Source: Lethocerus indicus (Eukaryota > Arthropoda > Insecta > Hemiptera > Belostomatidae). Taken from it: a DNA stretch of 64,000 nucleotides. The translations under genes and the position numbers were made by a program. A model generated the notes under the pieces. The model was given only the letters and a program-made list of their open reading frames with translations, had not been told where the DNA came from and made no database searches. The stretch covers positions 38,126,333 through 38,190,332 of the forward strand of contig JACDQD010000002.1 in assembly GCA_019843655.1 (NCBI GenBank). The letters run 5' to 3'. Within the stretch, counting starts at the first letter, position 1; every line of letters begins with the position of its first letter. Below are positions 22,803 to 31,500 of the stretch, piece by piece.

Positions 22803-23988
22803 TCGGCGACGAATAAATATTCGTCTCCGGTTTCTTACCAATTTATCGATCCAAATTTTTACCGCAGGCTCTCACGGCGTACCGGAATATTCTTCAAGTA
22901 CGACACCAGCGCGCTCAAAGTTGTCGACGCAGTCGCCGAACCGCTTCTATTTTCCTCGTCAGGAATTTATTTTCTTTCGTCCGGTATATTCGTCAGTAAA
23001 CTATTTATATATAAATAAGCGAGGATTTATTTCGTAAATCGATATTTTTTTTGCGCACTTTGTCGGTGGGTCGTACAGTGGGAATTTATTTTCTTATCTA
23101 TTTATTTATTTCGATACCTTCGAATGACCTCAACCAGCCCATCGATTTTGTCGCAGACATTTATAAAAAAAAAAAATTTTTTTTTGTTCAAAGACGTTTA
23201 AATATGTCGGACTTTCGAGCTTTCGAATGGATGATTTCGCTCGAATATTCGGTAAGAATAAGAAGAGAGTGCGAAAGGAATTAGAGAAATGAAAAACGGA
23301 CGGATTTTAAATGTCTATTGTAAATGTCACAAAAATATATAAATAAGCGAGGATTTATTTCGTAAATCGATATTTTTTTTGTGCACTTTGTCGGTGGGTC
23401 GTACAGTGGGAATTTATTTTCTTATCTATTTATTTATTTCGATACCTTCGAATGACCTCAACCAGCCCATCGGTTTTGTCGCAGACATTTATTAAAAAAA
23501 ATTTTTTTTTGTTCAAAGACGTTTAAAAATGTGTCGTACAAGAGCTTTCGAATGGATGATTTCGCATCGAATATTCAGTAAGAATAAGAAGAGAGTGCGA
23601 AAGGAATTAGAGAAATGAAAAACGGACGGATTTTAGCGCGCCTATTGTAAATGTCACAAAAATATATAAATAAGCGAGGATTTATTTCGTAAATCGATAT
23701 TTTGTTGCGCACTTTCTTGGGGGTCGTACAGTAAGAATTTATTTTCTTATTTATTTATTTATTTCCGTACCTTCGAATGACCTCAACCGCCCATCGATTT
23801 TGTCGCAGACATTTATAAAAAAAAAAAATTTTTTTTTATAAAACGACTTATATTTTCCAGGTCTGTTGAGAGACGTTCTTCAGAGCCTTTCCAAGAGGAT
23901 TTATCCGCCGTCCACCAAACAGGAGGAGAAAAAAGTGTTGATCAGTTCGGTGAGCGTTGTCGAAGAATCTAAAATACAGCCGCTCTGA
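15729..23988 (+). CDS. ERGIC2: ERGIC2 orthologue (ER-Golgi intermediate compartment protein 2), 7 exons
   Basis: ERGIC2 (Erv41 family) is a two-span membrane protein cycling between ER and Golgi, a cargo receptor partner of ERGIC3/Erv46. Exons: 15729-15852, 16788-16943, 18107-18323, 20042-20292, 21767-21889, 22868-22995 and 23861-23988, about 375 residues (human 377). Seen in order: N-terminal LVRNLDTFPKLV, a transmembrane segment VSLVTYVVIVWIVISETGLY, LKLNLDMTVAMPC, IGADILDSTGQN, the lumenal block VFGSLVVNKVAGNLHVTAG, GHVHISAFI, YNFSHRIHHLSFGDP, NMALYQYFIEVVPTDV, GSHGV then GIFFKYDTSALKV, and a C-terminal tail ending in QPL. All phases match except inside exon 6, which lacks one base. The start is the first Met of the conserved frame. 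Confidence 0.94.
15960..16440 (+). repeat. Three tandem copies of a ~145-bp unit
   Basis: Each copy carries TTGGTTTGGATTTCAAGAG, a C-run, CAATATCCATTAATAAGTTT, GAATTGATTTCGCGATCTCG and TTTGTAGGTTTTCGGTG. ERGIC2 intron 1. Confidence 0.85.
16575..16684 (+). mobile_element. Family A arm
   Basis: From AACATCCAAACTGCGCTACTG to ACATCACGAACCTACAG; ends 104 bp before ERGIC2 exon 2. Confidence 0.75.
16788..16943 (+). CDS. ERGIC2: ERGIC2 exon 2 (first membrane span)
   Basis: Acceptor CCGTTTCAG, donor GTGAGT. Encodes the transmembrane segment SLVTYVVIVWIVISETGLYF and then KLKLNLDMTVAMPC, the start of the lumenal domain. Confidence 0.94.
17135..18045 (+). mobile_element. Nested/tandem array of family A arms
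   Basis: Begins with the family terminus (CGTTTTGCGGTCTGCGAGG) and contains about four back-to-back inverted arm pairs, each joined at CAGAAACATCACTCTGTCTC, with centres GTACATGTGAAAGTGACAG. Ends CACGAACCTACGATC, 62 bp before ERGIC2 exon 3. It looks like local amplification of one foldback. Confidence 0.8.
18107..18323 (+). CDS. ERGIC2: ERGIC2 exon 3
   Basis: Acceptor TGTTGCAG, donor GTGAGG. Encodes IGADILDSTGQNLLMFGTLE and a charged helix (LNSYLREEFHAIHDLLWKSG). Phase 1 in, 2 out. Confidence 0.93.
18682..18702 (+). repeat. (CT)n microsatellite
   Basis: Short CT dinucleotide run in ERGIC2 intron 3. Confidence 0.85.
18866..19245 (+). repeat. 44-bp minisatellite with hairpin, ~9 copies
   Basis: The unit includes GAGTGAGCATCTATAGCTGA then GCGCCTGTAGGCGC. 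Each unit has an inverted repeat AGCGCC-TGTA-GGCGCT. ERGIC2 intron 3. Confidence 0.9.
19340..20003 (+). mobile_element. Family A elements (long form plus standard form)
   Basis: 19340-19675 is a long-form half with TATATATGTGTTCTGTTATT and TTCGGATTTTGTTAATCCG; 19680-20003 is a foldback ending in CAGACCACAAAACAGGTAT, 38 bp before ERGIC2 exon 4. The long-form extra segment recurs inverted at 20900-21040 and 30790-30940. Confidence 0.75.
20042..20292 (+). CDS. ERGIC2: ERGIC2 exon 4
   Basis: Acceptor TTGTCCGCAG. Encodes ACRVFGSLVVNKVAGNLHV, GHVHISAFITQSGYNFSHRI and GDPSVGIIHPLDGDEKI, the most conserved lumenal part. The only donor that keeps frame with exon 5 is GTCGGT. Confidence 0.93.
20524..20695 (+). 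mobile_element. Family A, short diverged foldback
   Basis: Left arm GTAGGTTCGTGATGTTTCCG, right arm ending CGCAGACCACAAAACAGG. Confidence 0.65.
20724..21212 (+). mobile_element. Family A, long form
   Basis: Left end ATACCTGTTTATGTGG, internal GATTAACAAAAATCCGAAG, CAATAACAATAACAGAACAC, right arm GGCGAGAGAGGAGACAGAAA. ERGIC2 intron 4. Confidence 0.7.
21767..21889 (+). CDS. ERGIC2: ERGIC2 exon 5
   Basis: Acceptor ACGTTGCAG, donor GTGCGA. Encodes NMALYQYFIEVVPTDVRTF and KTYQYSVKDHMRVIDHDKG, matching the family block MxQYFIxVVPT...YxYSV. Confidence 0.94.
21908..22545 (+). repeat. ~82-bp tandem repeat, 7-8 copies
   Basis: Unit landmarks: ATTAATTCAGTCTGAAAACG, AATAAGCGTTCGTTCTCCGT, CCCTATATTTCTCTTCGGTC. 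Begins 19 bp after ERGIC2 exon 5. Confidence 0.9.
22658..22795 (+). mobile_element. Compact family A-like palindrome plus (TA)n
   Basis: A roughly 105-bp foldback around CAGTAGCGCGGCGCTTAACG with arms GTCGGTTTGCGGTC / GACCGCCAACCCTAC, followed by about 30 bp of TA. Confidence 0.65.
22868..22995 (+). CDS. ERGIC2: ERGIC2 exon 6, one base short
   Basis: Acceptor TTACCGCAG, donor GTAAAC. Reads GSHGV in the incoming frame, then GIFFKYDTSALKV one frame over; the family has HGVSGIF(F/M)KYD without a gap. The exon is 128 nt where phase requires 129, so one base is missing near 22882. The following segment, ending SSGIFV, diverges from the usual second membrane span. Confidence 0.85.
23000..23850 (+). 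repeat. ~328-bp unit repeated three times in ERGIC2 intron 6
   Basis: AATAAGCGAGGATTTATTTC starts near 23015, 23343 and 23670. Other shared blocks are GGGTCGTACAGT, CTTCGAATGACCTCAACC and TTTTGTCGCAGACATTTAT. The array fills the intron between exons 6 and 7, starting right after the exon 6 donor. Confidence 0.9.
23861..23988 (+). CDS. ERGIC2: ERGIC2 exon 7 (C-terminus)
   Basis: Acceptor ATTTTCCAG. Encodes SLLRDVLQSLSKRIYPPSTK and a polar tail; stop TGA at 23986-23988. Length and phase fit the end of ERGIC2, but the tail itself is poorly conserved. Confidence 0.8.
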
Positions 23989-24047
23989 AGTGTTAACGTA
24001 AATTTTCAAATTTCTGTATATATATATATATATAACTGTTACGTATA

Positions 24048-24053
24048 AATAAA
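24048..24053 (+). terminator. Possible ERGIC2 polyadenylation signal
   Basis: AATAAA 60 bp after the ERGIC2 stop codon. The motif is common in AT-rich DNA, so support is weak. Confidence 0.35.
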
Positions 24054-24099
24054 TAAGCCCAAACCTATTTCGTCGATTTACGATGTGGCCAGCAGCGAT

Positions 24100-24580
24100 C
24101 CGGCTGAAATGAACCGCGGAATGGATTCCGAAAGATGCCCGATATTGCGGAATTGACACCGACAACCGGCGTTGTACATATTTTTAATGTACGTCGCCAG
24201 ATGCGGCTTCTCCGCAACGTCCCAGTGTCGAATTGCGGCGATTGCGAATCACGATAACGGCCTTTATTCGGAATAATCGTCGAACTCCGGATGTCCACCG
24301 CTCCGGAAATATCCACCCGACCGGAATTTCGCGAACCGTCACCGACACCTTTACGAAAATAAAAAAGCGAAATGCGACCGAAACGCTCGCTTCGGTTCAC
24401 CGTCTTTTAGCTCTTTATACAAACACACAATATTCGCGACCGGTCGATATAATTTTGATACCGAATGTTTCGCAGAAAGGATTCACAAATCGAAGAATTT
24501 CTTATCCGTGCAAAGATGTTGCGACGTACTTGAAAAATATATGTACAACGCCACTTTTCGGTGTGAATTCGGCAATATTT
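24100..24580 (+). mobile_element. Family D element, diverged
   Basis: Shares GGCGTTGTACATATTTTTAA, CACGATAACGGCCTTTATTC and ATATGTACAACGCCACTTTTC with the 3489-4047 copy. Downstream of ERGIC2. Confidence 0.7.
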
Positions 24581-27017
24581 TTTATTTATCGTACGTATGT
24601 AAATTTATCGATTTCATTCGCGACGACGAATAGACTGATGATAGATGAGTTCGAACCCAATATGCAATATTATGGCCCAGCTGCACTTTAAACGATATTA
24701 AAAAAAAAATTCAGAAAAAAATTGATAACAGACATTTTTTTTCGATATAATAAAAATAAAAACTCTTCGGACGATATTTCAGCGGAACGTCCGACGACTA
24801 GAGTGTTTTTGTCGGACTCGATTTCGAAAGCGTTTTATAAATATTTTAATTATCGGACAAAAGTAAATTGACATTATTGTATACGCATGTACGGGGAATG
24901 TAACGCAAAATAGCCGAGTAATTCATCCTGTATTAAATGAATAAAAAAAATGACTCGGCTTAAGCAGCCGGGTCTCGTAAAATATGACTAATATTGCAGT
25001 TTCTTTCGTATATTTGAATTTCCACAGTCCAGTTCCGTTCCCAATTTTTTTTTTACTATCTTTTGGGATACACTGCGAATGTATAATGTAAATATCATGA
25101 AATTATACGGCCCGTATATACAGATATGTGAAGTCAATCGGAGAAGCTCTACTCGGATTAAGATTGAGTGAGACTCTACTTTGGGCATTTCAACGAAGTA
25201 ATTCCCGAAGTATTGTCCCGAATTATTATTTAATTGAAATTAATTTTTATTTTTAAGTTTTTAATTTGTCCCCTCCCCCCACCCACGGGGGCGGCGACTT
25301 GATTTTGAATAGGCGAAGCGGGAATTTCGAACAGCCGAAATCAATCGTCGGTAGATGGATTGTTTAAAAATAACGTCCTAATGTAAAAAAAAAATAAATA
25401 AATAATGTTTGAATAAATGAGAAAATAATTCGTTTCGAAATATGTTTGCCCCTCCCCCCCCCGACTTCGATTACCAAAATGTCGAGTGGAATTTTGCCAA
25501 AAATCAAATTGTTCGACGGAGTTGGCGAATCCATTAACCGTATTAATAGAAATAGAAAATAATCAATAATAATCCGAATATTATTTGAGTATATTAAATA
25601 AAATACAAGTTGTATATTTTTTTTTTTATTGGCGGCGTCTGTTGGCAACAGTGGGCCGATCGTTGAACATATGTTCGGCCATTTTGAACACTTCGCCTGT
25701 TATCTCCTAACTCTATTCTGGTCGGGTTCTTGTCTTTGTTTTCCGTTCGAGAACCGAAATAAAAGGCGTTTTTCTGTTTAAATTTGAACAAACATTTCGG
25801 CCCGTTTATTTTCCGGCGCAGTAGAAAGTGCAGTTGGAAAAAAAAAAAACCAGCTTCAACGATGGCCACTGTTGGCGTCTGCTGAGGGTAAATTTATAAC
25901 GGACAATATTTGCTATTTTTTCTTTTTTTCAGCTTCTATACGATTCAATATCGAATTCAGGACCTTGAATTGAGTTCCAGAAATGTGTTAACCGAAAATA
26001 TTCAATGCTGTTCCTTTTCCTGATAGAAAATAATTCAGATTCAGTGTCGTATGCCGCACTATTATTGATCTATTTAAATAGGCGGAACCGGAGATTGAGT
26101 TGGATAATTCCCAGTTTATCCGATTTAAACCTTTCGCTTGAGCAACACGTTTCGAGATTATGCGATTCAAGTATTTTTTAATAGTCGCGTTTTTAGTCGT
26201 GTCGAACCGGCGCAATTTTGACCAGTTTTGACGATTTCGCCCTCTTATAAAAAAAAAATTGCCCGATAAATTATATTTATTGTCAGTATAAATAAATAAT
26301 ATAAAAAAAAAAATAATAAACTCGCAGTACGACTCTCTCTATAAGACGGGTAGAAATATTTCAATTTATAATACGTTTCGATTCATCCGTCTCCGAAATA
26401 CGTCTGATTTTCTCAACGTAATTATTCGGGCTCGGACACGATCTTTGCCGTAAAACCGGCAATAATAATAATAATGGTAATAACCGGCGTGAAAAATCGT
26501 GCGTGTGGAGAGAGCGATAAACGTAAATAATGACGCGACGAAAAAACTAGCCGTAACGGGCCGAAAATTAATTTAAAACGAGGCGAAAATAGTCGCTTTG
26601 AGCTTATGGGGGTCACGTTACTATAAATATATATATATATATATATATACGTGTAGAGCATCGAAAGGGTTAACTGATATTATAGTTATTTTTTTTACAC
26701 GGAAATTGAAACGATTTGTTGACTCGTCCGTTGCCGAAACTGCTTTTTTTTTCCACCGCACGGCCCCGACGCGACACATACTTTACGCGTTATTTATGCT
26801 TGACGGTTATTTTCTGCGACAATTTACGAAGGCGCGTTCGAAAATGTGTCGAGTATCGAACGAAAATTGTCGTGTACCGAAAGTGTAAAAAGAGTGTTAA
26901 TTCGGTCCAATGTCGATTCAAGAGTCTTTATTTGACGGTCGTTTTAAGTCGATTTTGGCGGCTTGAAATCGTGAAAAATTGTTACGCCTAGCTGATATAG
27001 GCGAAGCTACGGGGAAG
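24580..27017. other. ERGIC2-KANSL2 intergenic region
   Basis: AT-rich; no conserved coding block recognised. A first KANSL2 exon with the start codon may lie here but could not be placed. There is a short TA tract at 26624-26650. Confidence 0.5.
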
Positions 27018-27537
27018 GTATACGGAGGGCGGTCCCGAAAAAATGTATCCACCGTTCAACAGTCCATAACTCGCAAACTAATTAAAGGAGTTGTCTCATT
27101 TTTGGTGAAAGTGTAGCTTAAAGTCCAACTTAAAGATATCATCAGACTGTAGGTGTTCAGGAAATGGTCCAGCATTATTAACATCCACACAGACGGAGAA
27201 ACGATGCAGCCCAACTGCACCACCCGACTACTGACTGCACAACGTGTTCAGTCGGGATATTTGCATAGTGAATATGTACGATGGATTATCGAAGTTCATC
27301 CAATGTCCGTGGCTTTTGTCGATAAACGATGTCCTTTGGATACTCTACAGCAGGTCTACGGCCTCTATCCATCTTCCTGGTAGATTTTCGTCGAGATAAG
27401 CCCGTACAACGGTTGTATGGCGCGATTGCCAACTACAAACTATAACAGTACTAAAAATGAGACAGTTACGTCGATTAGTTTGCAAGTTATGGACTGTTGA
27501 ACGGTGGATACATTTTTTCGGACCGCCCTCTGTATAT
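27018..27537 (+). mobile_element. Family C element, copy 2
   Basis: Ends CGGTCCCGAAAAAATGTATC and GGATACATTTTTTCGGACCG, 520 bp. Internal TGTAGCTTAAAGTCCAACTT and GATGCAGCCCAACTGCACC. A 76-codon open stretch (27153-27383) has no recognised domain. It ends 33 bp before the first recognisable KANSL2 exon. Confidence 0.8.
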
Positions 27538-27570
27538 TCGTATCTTACGGAGGATTATTTTTGTCGGCAG

Positions 27571-27891
27571 GTCCGAATAAACGGTGGCGATGTTCCGCAG
27601 CCGAAATCGCTGCCGGGATGAGCGTTCGGGCGGCTCATGTAAGGTGCTGTCGGCGGCGGCGGCGCGGTTGCGCTGCCAGGGCTCCAGCAGGCGGCGACGG
27701 CGTTCGGTTCGCCCGCGCCGGCGCTAATAAGTGCCGCCGCATTCATGGGTCTGCCAACCGCCAATCGACAACTACGACTACTGCATCAAGCATATACCGA
27801 GGACAAGAACGCCTTTCAAACCGGTATGCGGTTACACGCGACGCCAACAACAAACGCCGTCTACAGCCGAGGGAGACAAGAAGGACATTGG
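27571..27891 (+). CDS. KANSL2: KANSL2 first recognised exon (zinc finger 1), disrupted
   Basis: Acceptor TTGTCGGCAG. Reads CQPPIDNYDYCIKHI in one frame, EDKNA in the next, PFKPVCGYT back in the first, DANNKRR in a third, then EGDKKDIG. The family runs these together as one zinc-binding domain. The last codon GG joins with G of the next exon; the donor is GTCGGT. GC-rich, with CGG repeats at 27650-27664. Confidence 0.75.
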
Positions 27892-28507
27892 GTCGGTGCC
27901 AATAAACTGTATATTAGGTGTACCGAAATGTAATCGACAATTTGATAAGACGTATTTTGTGTTCTCGAGGAGTTCTTCACAAGATAAATTTGCCGGAAAA
28001 ATGGCGGCGGAGAGTTGTCGCTGATAATATCGGTGAATATATAGTAGATTAATAATTAAAGTTTCATTTTTAGCAAAATAAAATGAATTCCAAAGTCAAA
28101 ATGTCGATCACTTTTGGGTACCCCTAATATATACGTTCTCAATTTAGGGAGAGATACACTTGGTCCGGTTTCAGATTTCAAATTTCTTTTTCCACTGTTT
28201 AGAATATACTTCGTTTGGACATTATTTTAGATTAGATTCTGAACACCAGAATATACGCGTATATATACAGGGCCGGTATATGTGGCGTGAGCGAAGTTTT
28301 TGGCCTGAAAGATGGTTCATTTTCGTATATATAAATTAATTATTTATTAATTTAGAAAAAATTCTGTTAAAAAAATAGAGAATTTTCATTTTTCCCCGCC
28401 TAATTTCCAAGCATAAAATTTTACATATATGTAGATAAATCGCAGCTTTTTTTTTTTTTGAAAGTGGCCGCAGCTAGCAACGCACTATACAAATACCACA
28501 CGCCAGA

Positions 28508-28566
<59 letters not shown>

Positions 28567-31500
28567 TGTACCCAAAGTAATCGACAATTTGATAAGATGT
28601 ATTTCGGTCTTGAGGAGTTCTTCAAGAGAGAGGGGAATCCGGAAAATTTGCCGGAAAAGTGGCGGCGGAGAGTTGTCGTTGATAATATCGGTGAATATAT
28701 ATAGTAGATTAATAGTTTAAAGTTTCTTTTTTTTTGGCAAAATAAAATGAATTCCAACAGTCAAAATGTCGATCACTTTTGGCTACCCCTAATATGTACA
28801 TAGATATAGACGTTTAAATAGTTGTAACTATGTAACGATTACAGTTAGTACCTGGACGAAAATACCGATATACTACCGGTCGAACATAGTCCTCAGTCGT
28901 AAGAGAATATTATAAGTGTATTCGATCTCCATTTTTTATCCATTAACTTTTACACTTATAACTAAATACACTGTCACAAAGCATTTACAGATACGTGAAA
29001 AATGATGAAATATTATTGGGATTGATAGTATTATTACGGGGGTACCCGAAAGTAATCGACATTTCGACTTCGGGAATTAATTTTATTTCGCCAGAAAAAG
29101 AAACTTTAATTATTAATCTACTATATATATATATATTGACCGATATTATCGCGACAACTCTCCTCCGGCCATTTTTCCGGCAAATTTTCGATTCCCCTCT
29201 CTCTTGAGGAACTCCTCAAGACCAAAAAATACATCTTATCAAATTGTTGGATTACTTTTGGGTACACCTAATATGTATGAATGCTTTTCAGCAGCTTGCT
29301 CAACGCTGTTCGGTTGGGATAAATTGAATATTATTTTTTGGACGCTTAACAAAATTACATTTTATTCGTACGTCGAGGCGAGTTGAACTATAGAACTGAG
29401 AGTTAAAAGAAAATATTTAAAAACTATTATTTTTTTTCAATCAAAAATCAGTGTACAAAGTGTTTCATAATTTTCCATGTAAATGTAAACGACTTCGACC
29501 GTGTATCTAGTTAAAATCTGACCGTAAAAAGAAAACGAATGGTCACAGTTCGTATGAAGAGGACACTGACTACTGTACGTACTATAGATAAGTTCAAAGT
29601 TCGGGGATTTTTCCTGTGTATATTTATAATTGATAAAAAGGTATAATTCGGAAGGAAAGAAACGAAGGCGGTCGCTAGCGCATCATATATAACGGCCGAG
29701 CGTTGTCGCATGTAGGTATTGTCGCGATGCACTTGTGGAAGACGAGGTGAAGAGGCAGAAATCGACGGCGAAATTGGTGCCGCCGGTGTCGACTGAGGCG
29801 CTGTTGGCGACGCTGTCGCACTACGTCAGGCCGATAAAGACAGCCAAGAACAGCCTGACGGGAGGCGGAGGCGGAGCAGGCGGAGGCGGAGCAGGAGGTG
29901 GAGGAGGAGGCGGTTCGGGAGGGGTCGTCGCAGCAGGCGGCGTCGCGGTACTCGACGTCGGCTCCGAACACGCGATGGCCAACGCACCGACCAGGGCCAT
30001 CAACCCTTTCGGTAATCAAATTTTCTGTCCTACATTGATCGGTTAAATCGTAATTCAACCCCTTTCTATCGACAATTTTTTAAACCTCCTCCTCGGGGGG
30101 GGGTACAGATTCGCAGAACGGAATTTATTCGTACATAAGTTCTAGTCTAGACGGTATATGGAACAGAGACCGTTCTTCGGGTGACAGTTAAGTAATTGCG
30201 GATTTCACCGACAAATGGCGTTGTACATATTTTTAAGTACGTCGCAAAATCTTCGTGCACAGATAAGCCGTAGATGGTTTCGAATGCAGGTATAAGATAC
30301 ATTCGGCTTCTCTACAATGTCCCTTATCGAACTATGGCGAATCAATAATGGCCTTTAGCCCGAATTTCCTTCAACGTTATTAATCGATACCAATAGTAAA
30401 ATTTCGGATTAATAACGCATTTTTATGAGCGACTAGAAATTATTTTATAGGAATAAAATCTCTTTTTAATATACCTGTTTTGTGGTCTGCGAAAGTGGTT
30501 GGAATATACGTAGGCTCGGATGTCTCCTCTCTCAGCCGGTTCGGTCTTTGCTAGACCCGTTTCGCCGCCGCCCCATCTTCAGTAGCACTTTGATGTACTA
30601 TTTCGTACTGCTTCACGGTACTGTCATGAAAGTGACAGTGGGCAGTGAGGATGCCCCCGAAAACATCCAAACTGCTAACAGTGACTAACACAGCTACTGA
30701 AGATGGCGAAGCGCCGAAACCGAGGTCTAGCAAAAGACCGAACCGGCGAGAGGAGACAGAAACATCGACTAACCTACAAAATCTCTCTCTCCTATAATCC
30801 TCTTTAAAGGATCACACCATCCCTTCCGACAATCTGACTCACACTTTAGAAAACGGATTAACAAAAACCCAAGACAAAACATAACACCCCCAATAACAAT
30901 AACAGAACACATATATATAAACGACTGACATACTGACTGACATTACAGTACATGTGAAAGTGACAGTGGGCAGTGAGGATGCCCAAAAACATCCAAAGTG
31001 CTGACACAGCGCTTACTGAAGATGGTGAGCGAAGGCCGAAAAACCGGGTCTAGCAAAAGACCATACCGCAGCGTGAGAGGAGACAGAAACATGACGAACC
31101 CTACGGTATTTTATTATTATTCTTATAAATAAAAAGAGTGTGTTCGCAGTGGAAGCGGACGTCGGGAATGTCGCTCTGTCGAGGACCGACCTGTTGGAGT
31201 GCGCCAGCGAGTCCGAGAGCGACGTCGAGCCCTCCAACCTGGAGACGGTGTGGTCGGCGGCCAACGAGGACACGTCGGACGCCGAGAGCGTCGACAGCCA
31301 AGTCGACGACCCGCTCAGGTCGGTTTTAGCCGCGCATCATCATCAGTCGTCCGACAATTACAAATTGATTGAGTTCATTTCGTCGATCCTGTAACGGAAT
31401 TGGAGAGGGAATAATTCCTAAATAGACCTCGAGCCTTAAAAACTATTCAGTGCACTTAAATCGTGGTCGATTAAACGAAACGATGTATACCATACCGTAC

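Noticed and set aside
24233..24691. 152-codon plus-strand frame as a gene after ERGIC2
   Set aside because: Mostly family D element sequence; no domain.
26716..26991. First KANSL2 exon
   Set aside because: Open frame next to the gene but without N-terminal KANSL2 residues or a phase-matched donor.
27153..27383. Transposase fragment in family C
   Set aside because: Only 76 codons, no DD(D/E) or helix-turn-helix pattern that I can support.
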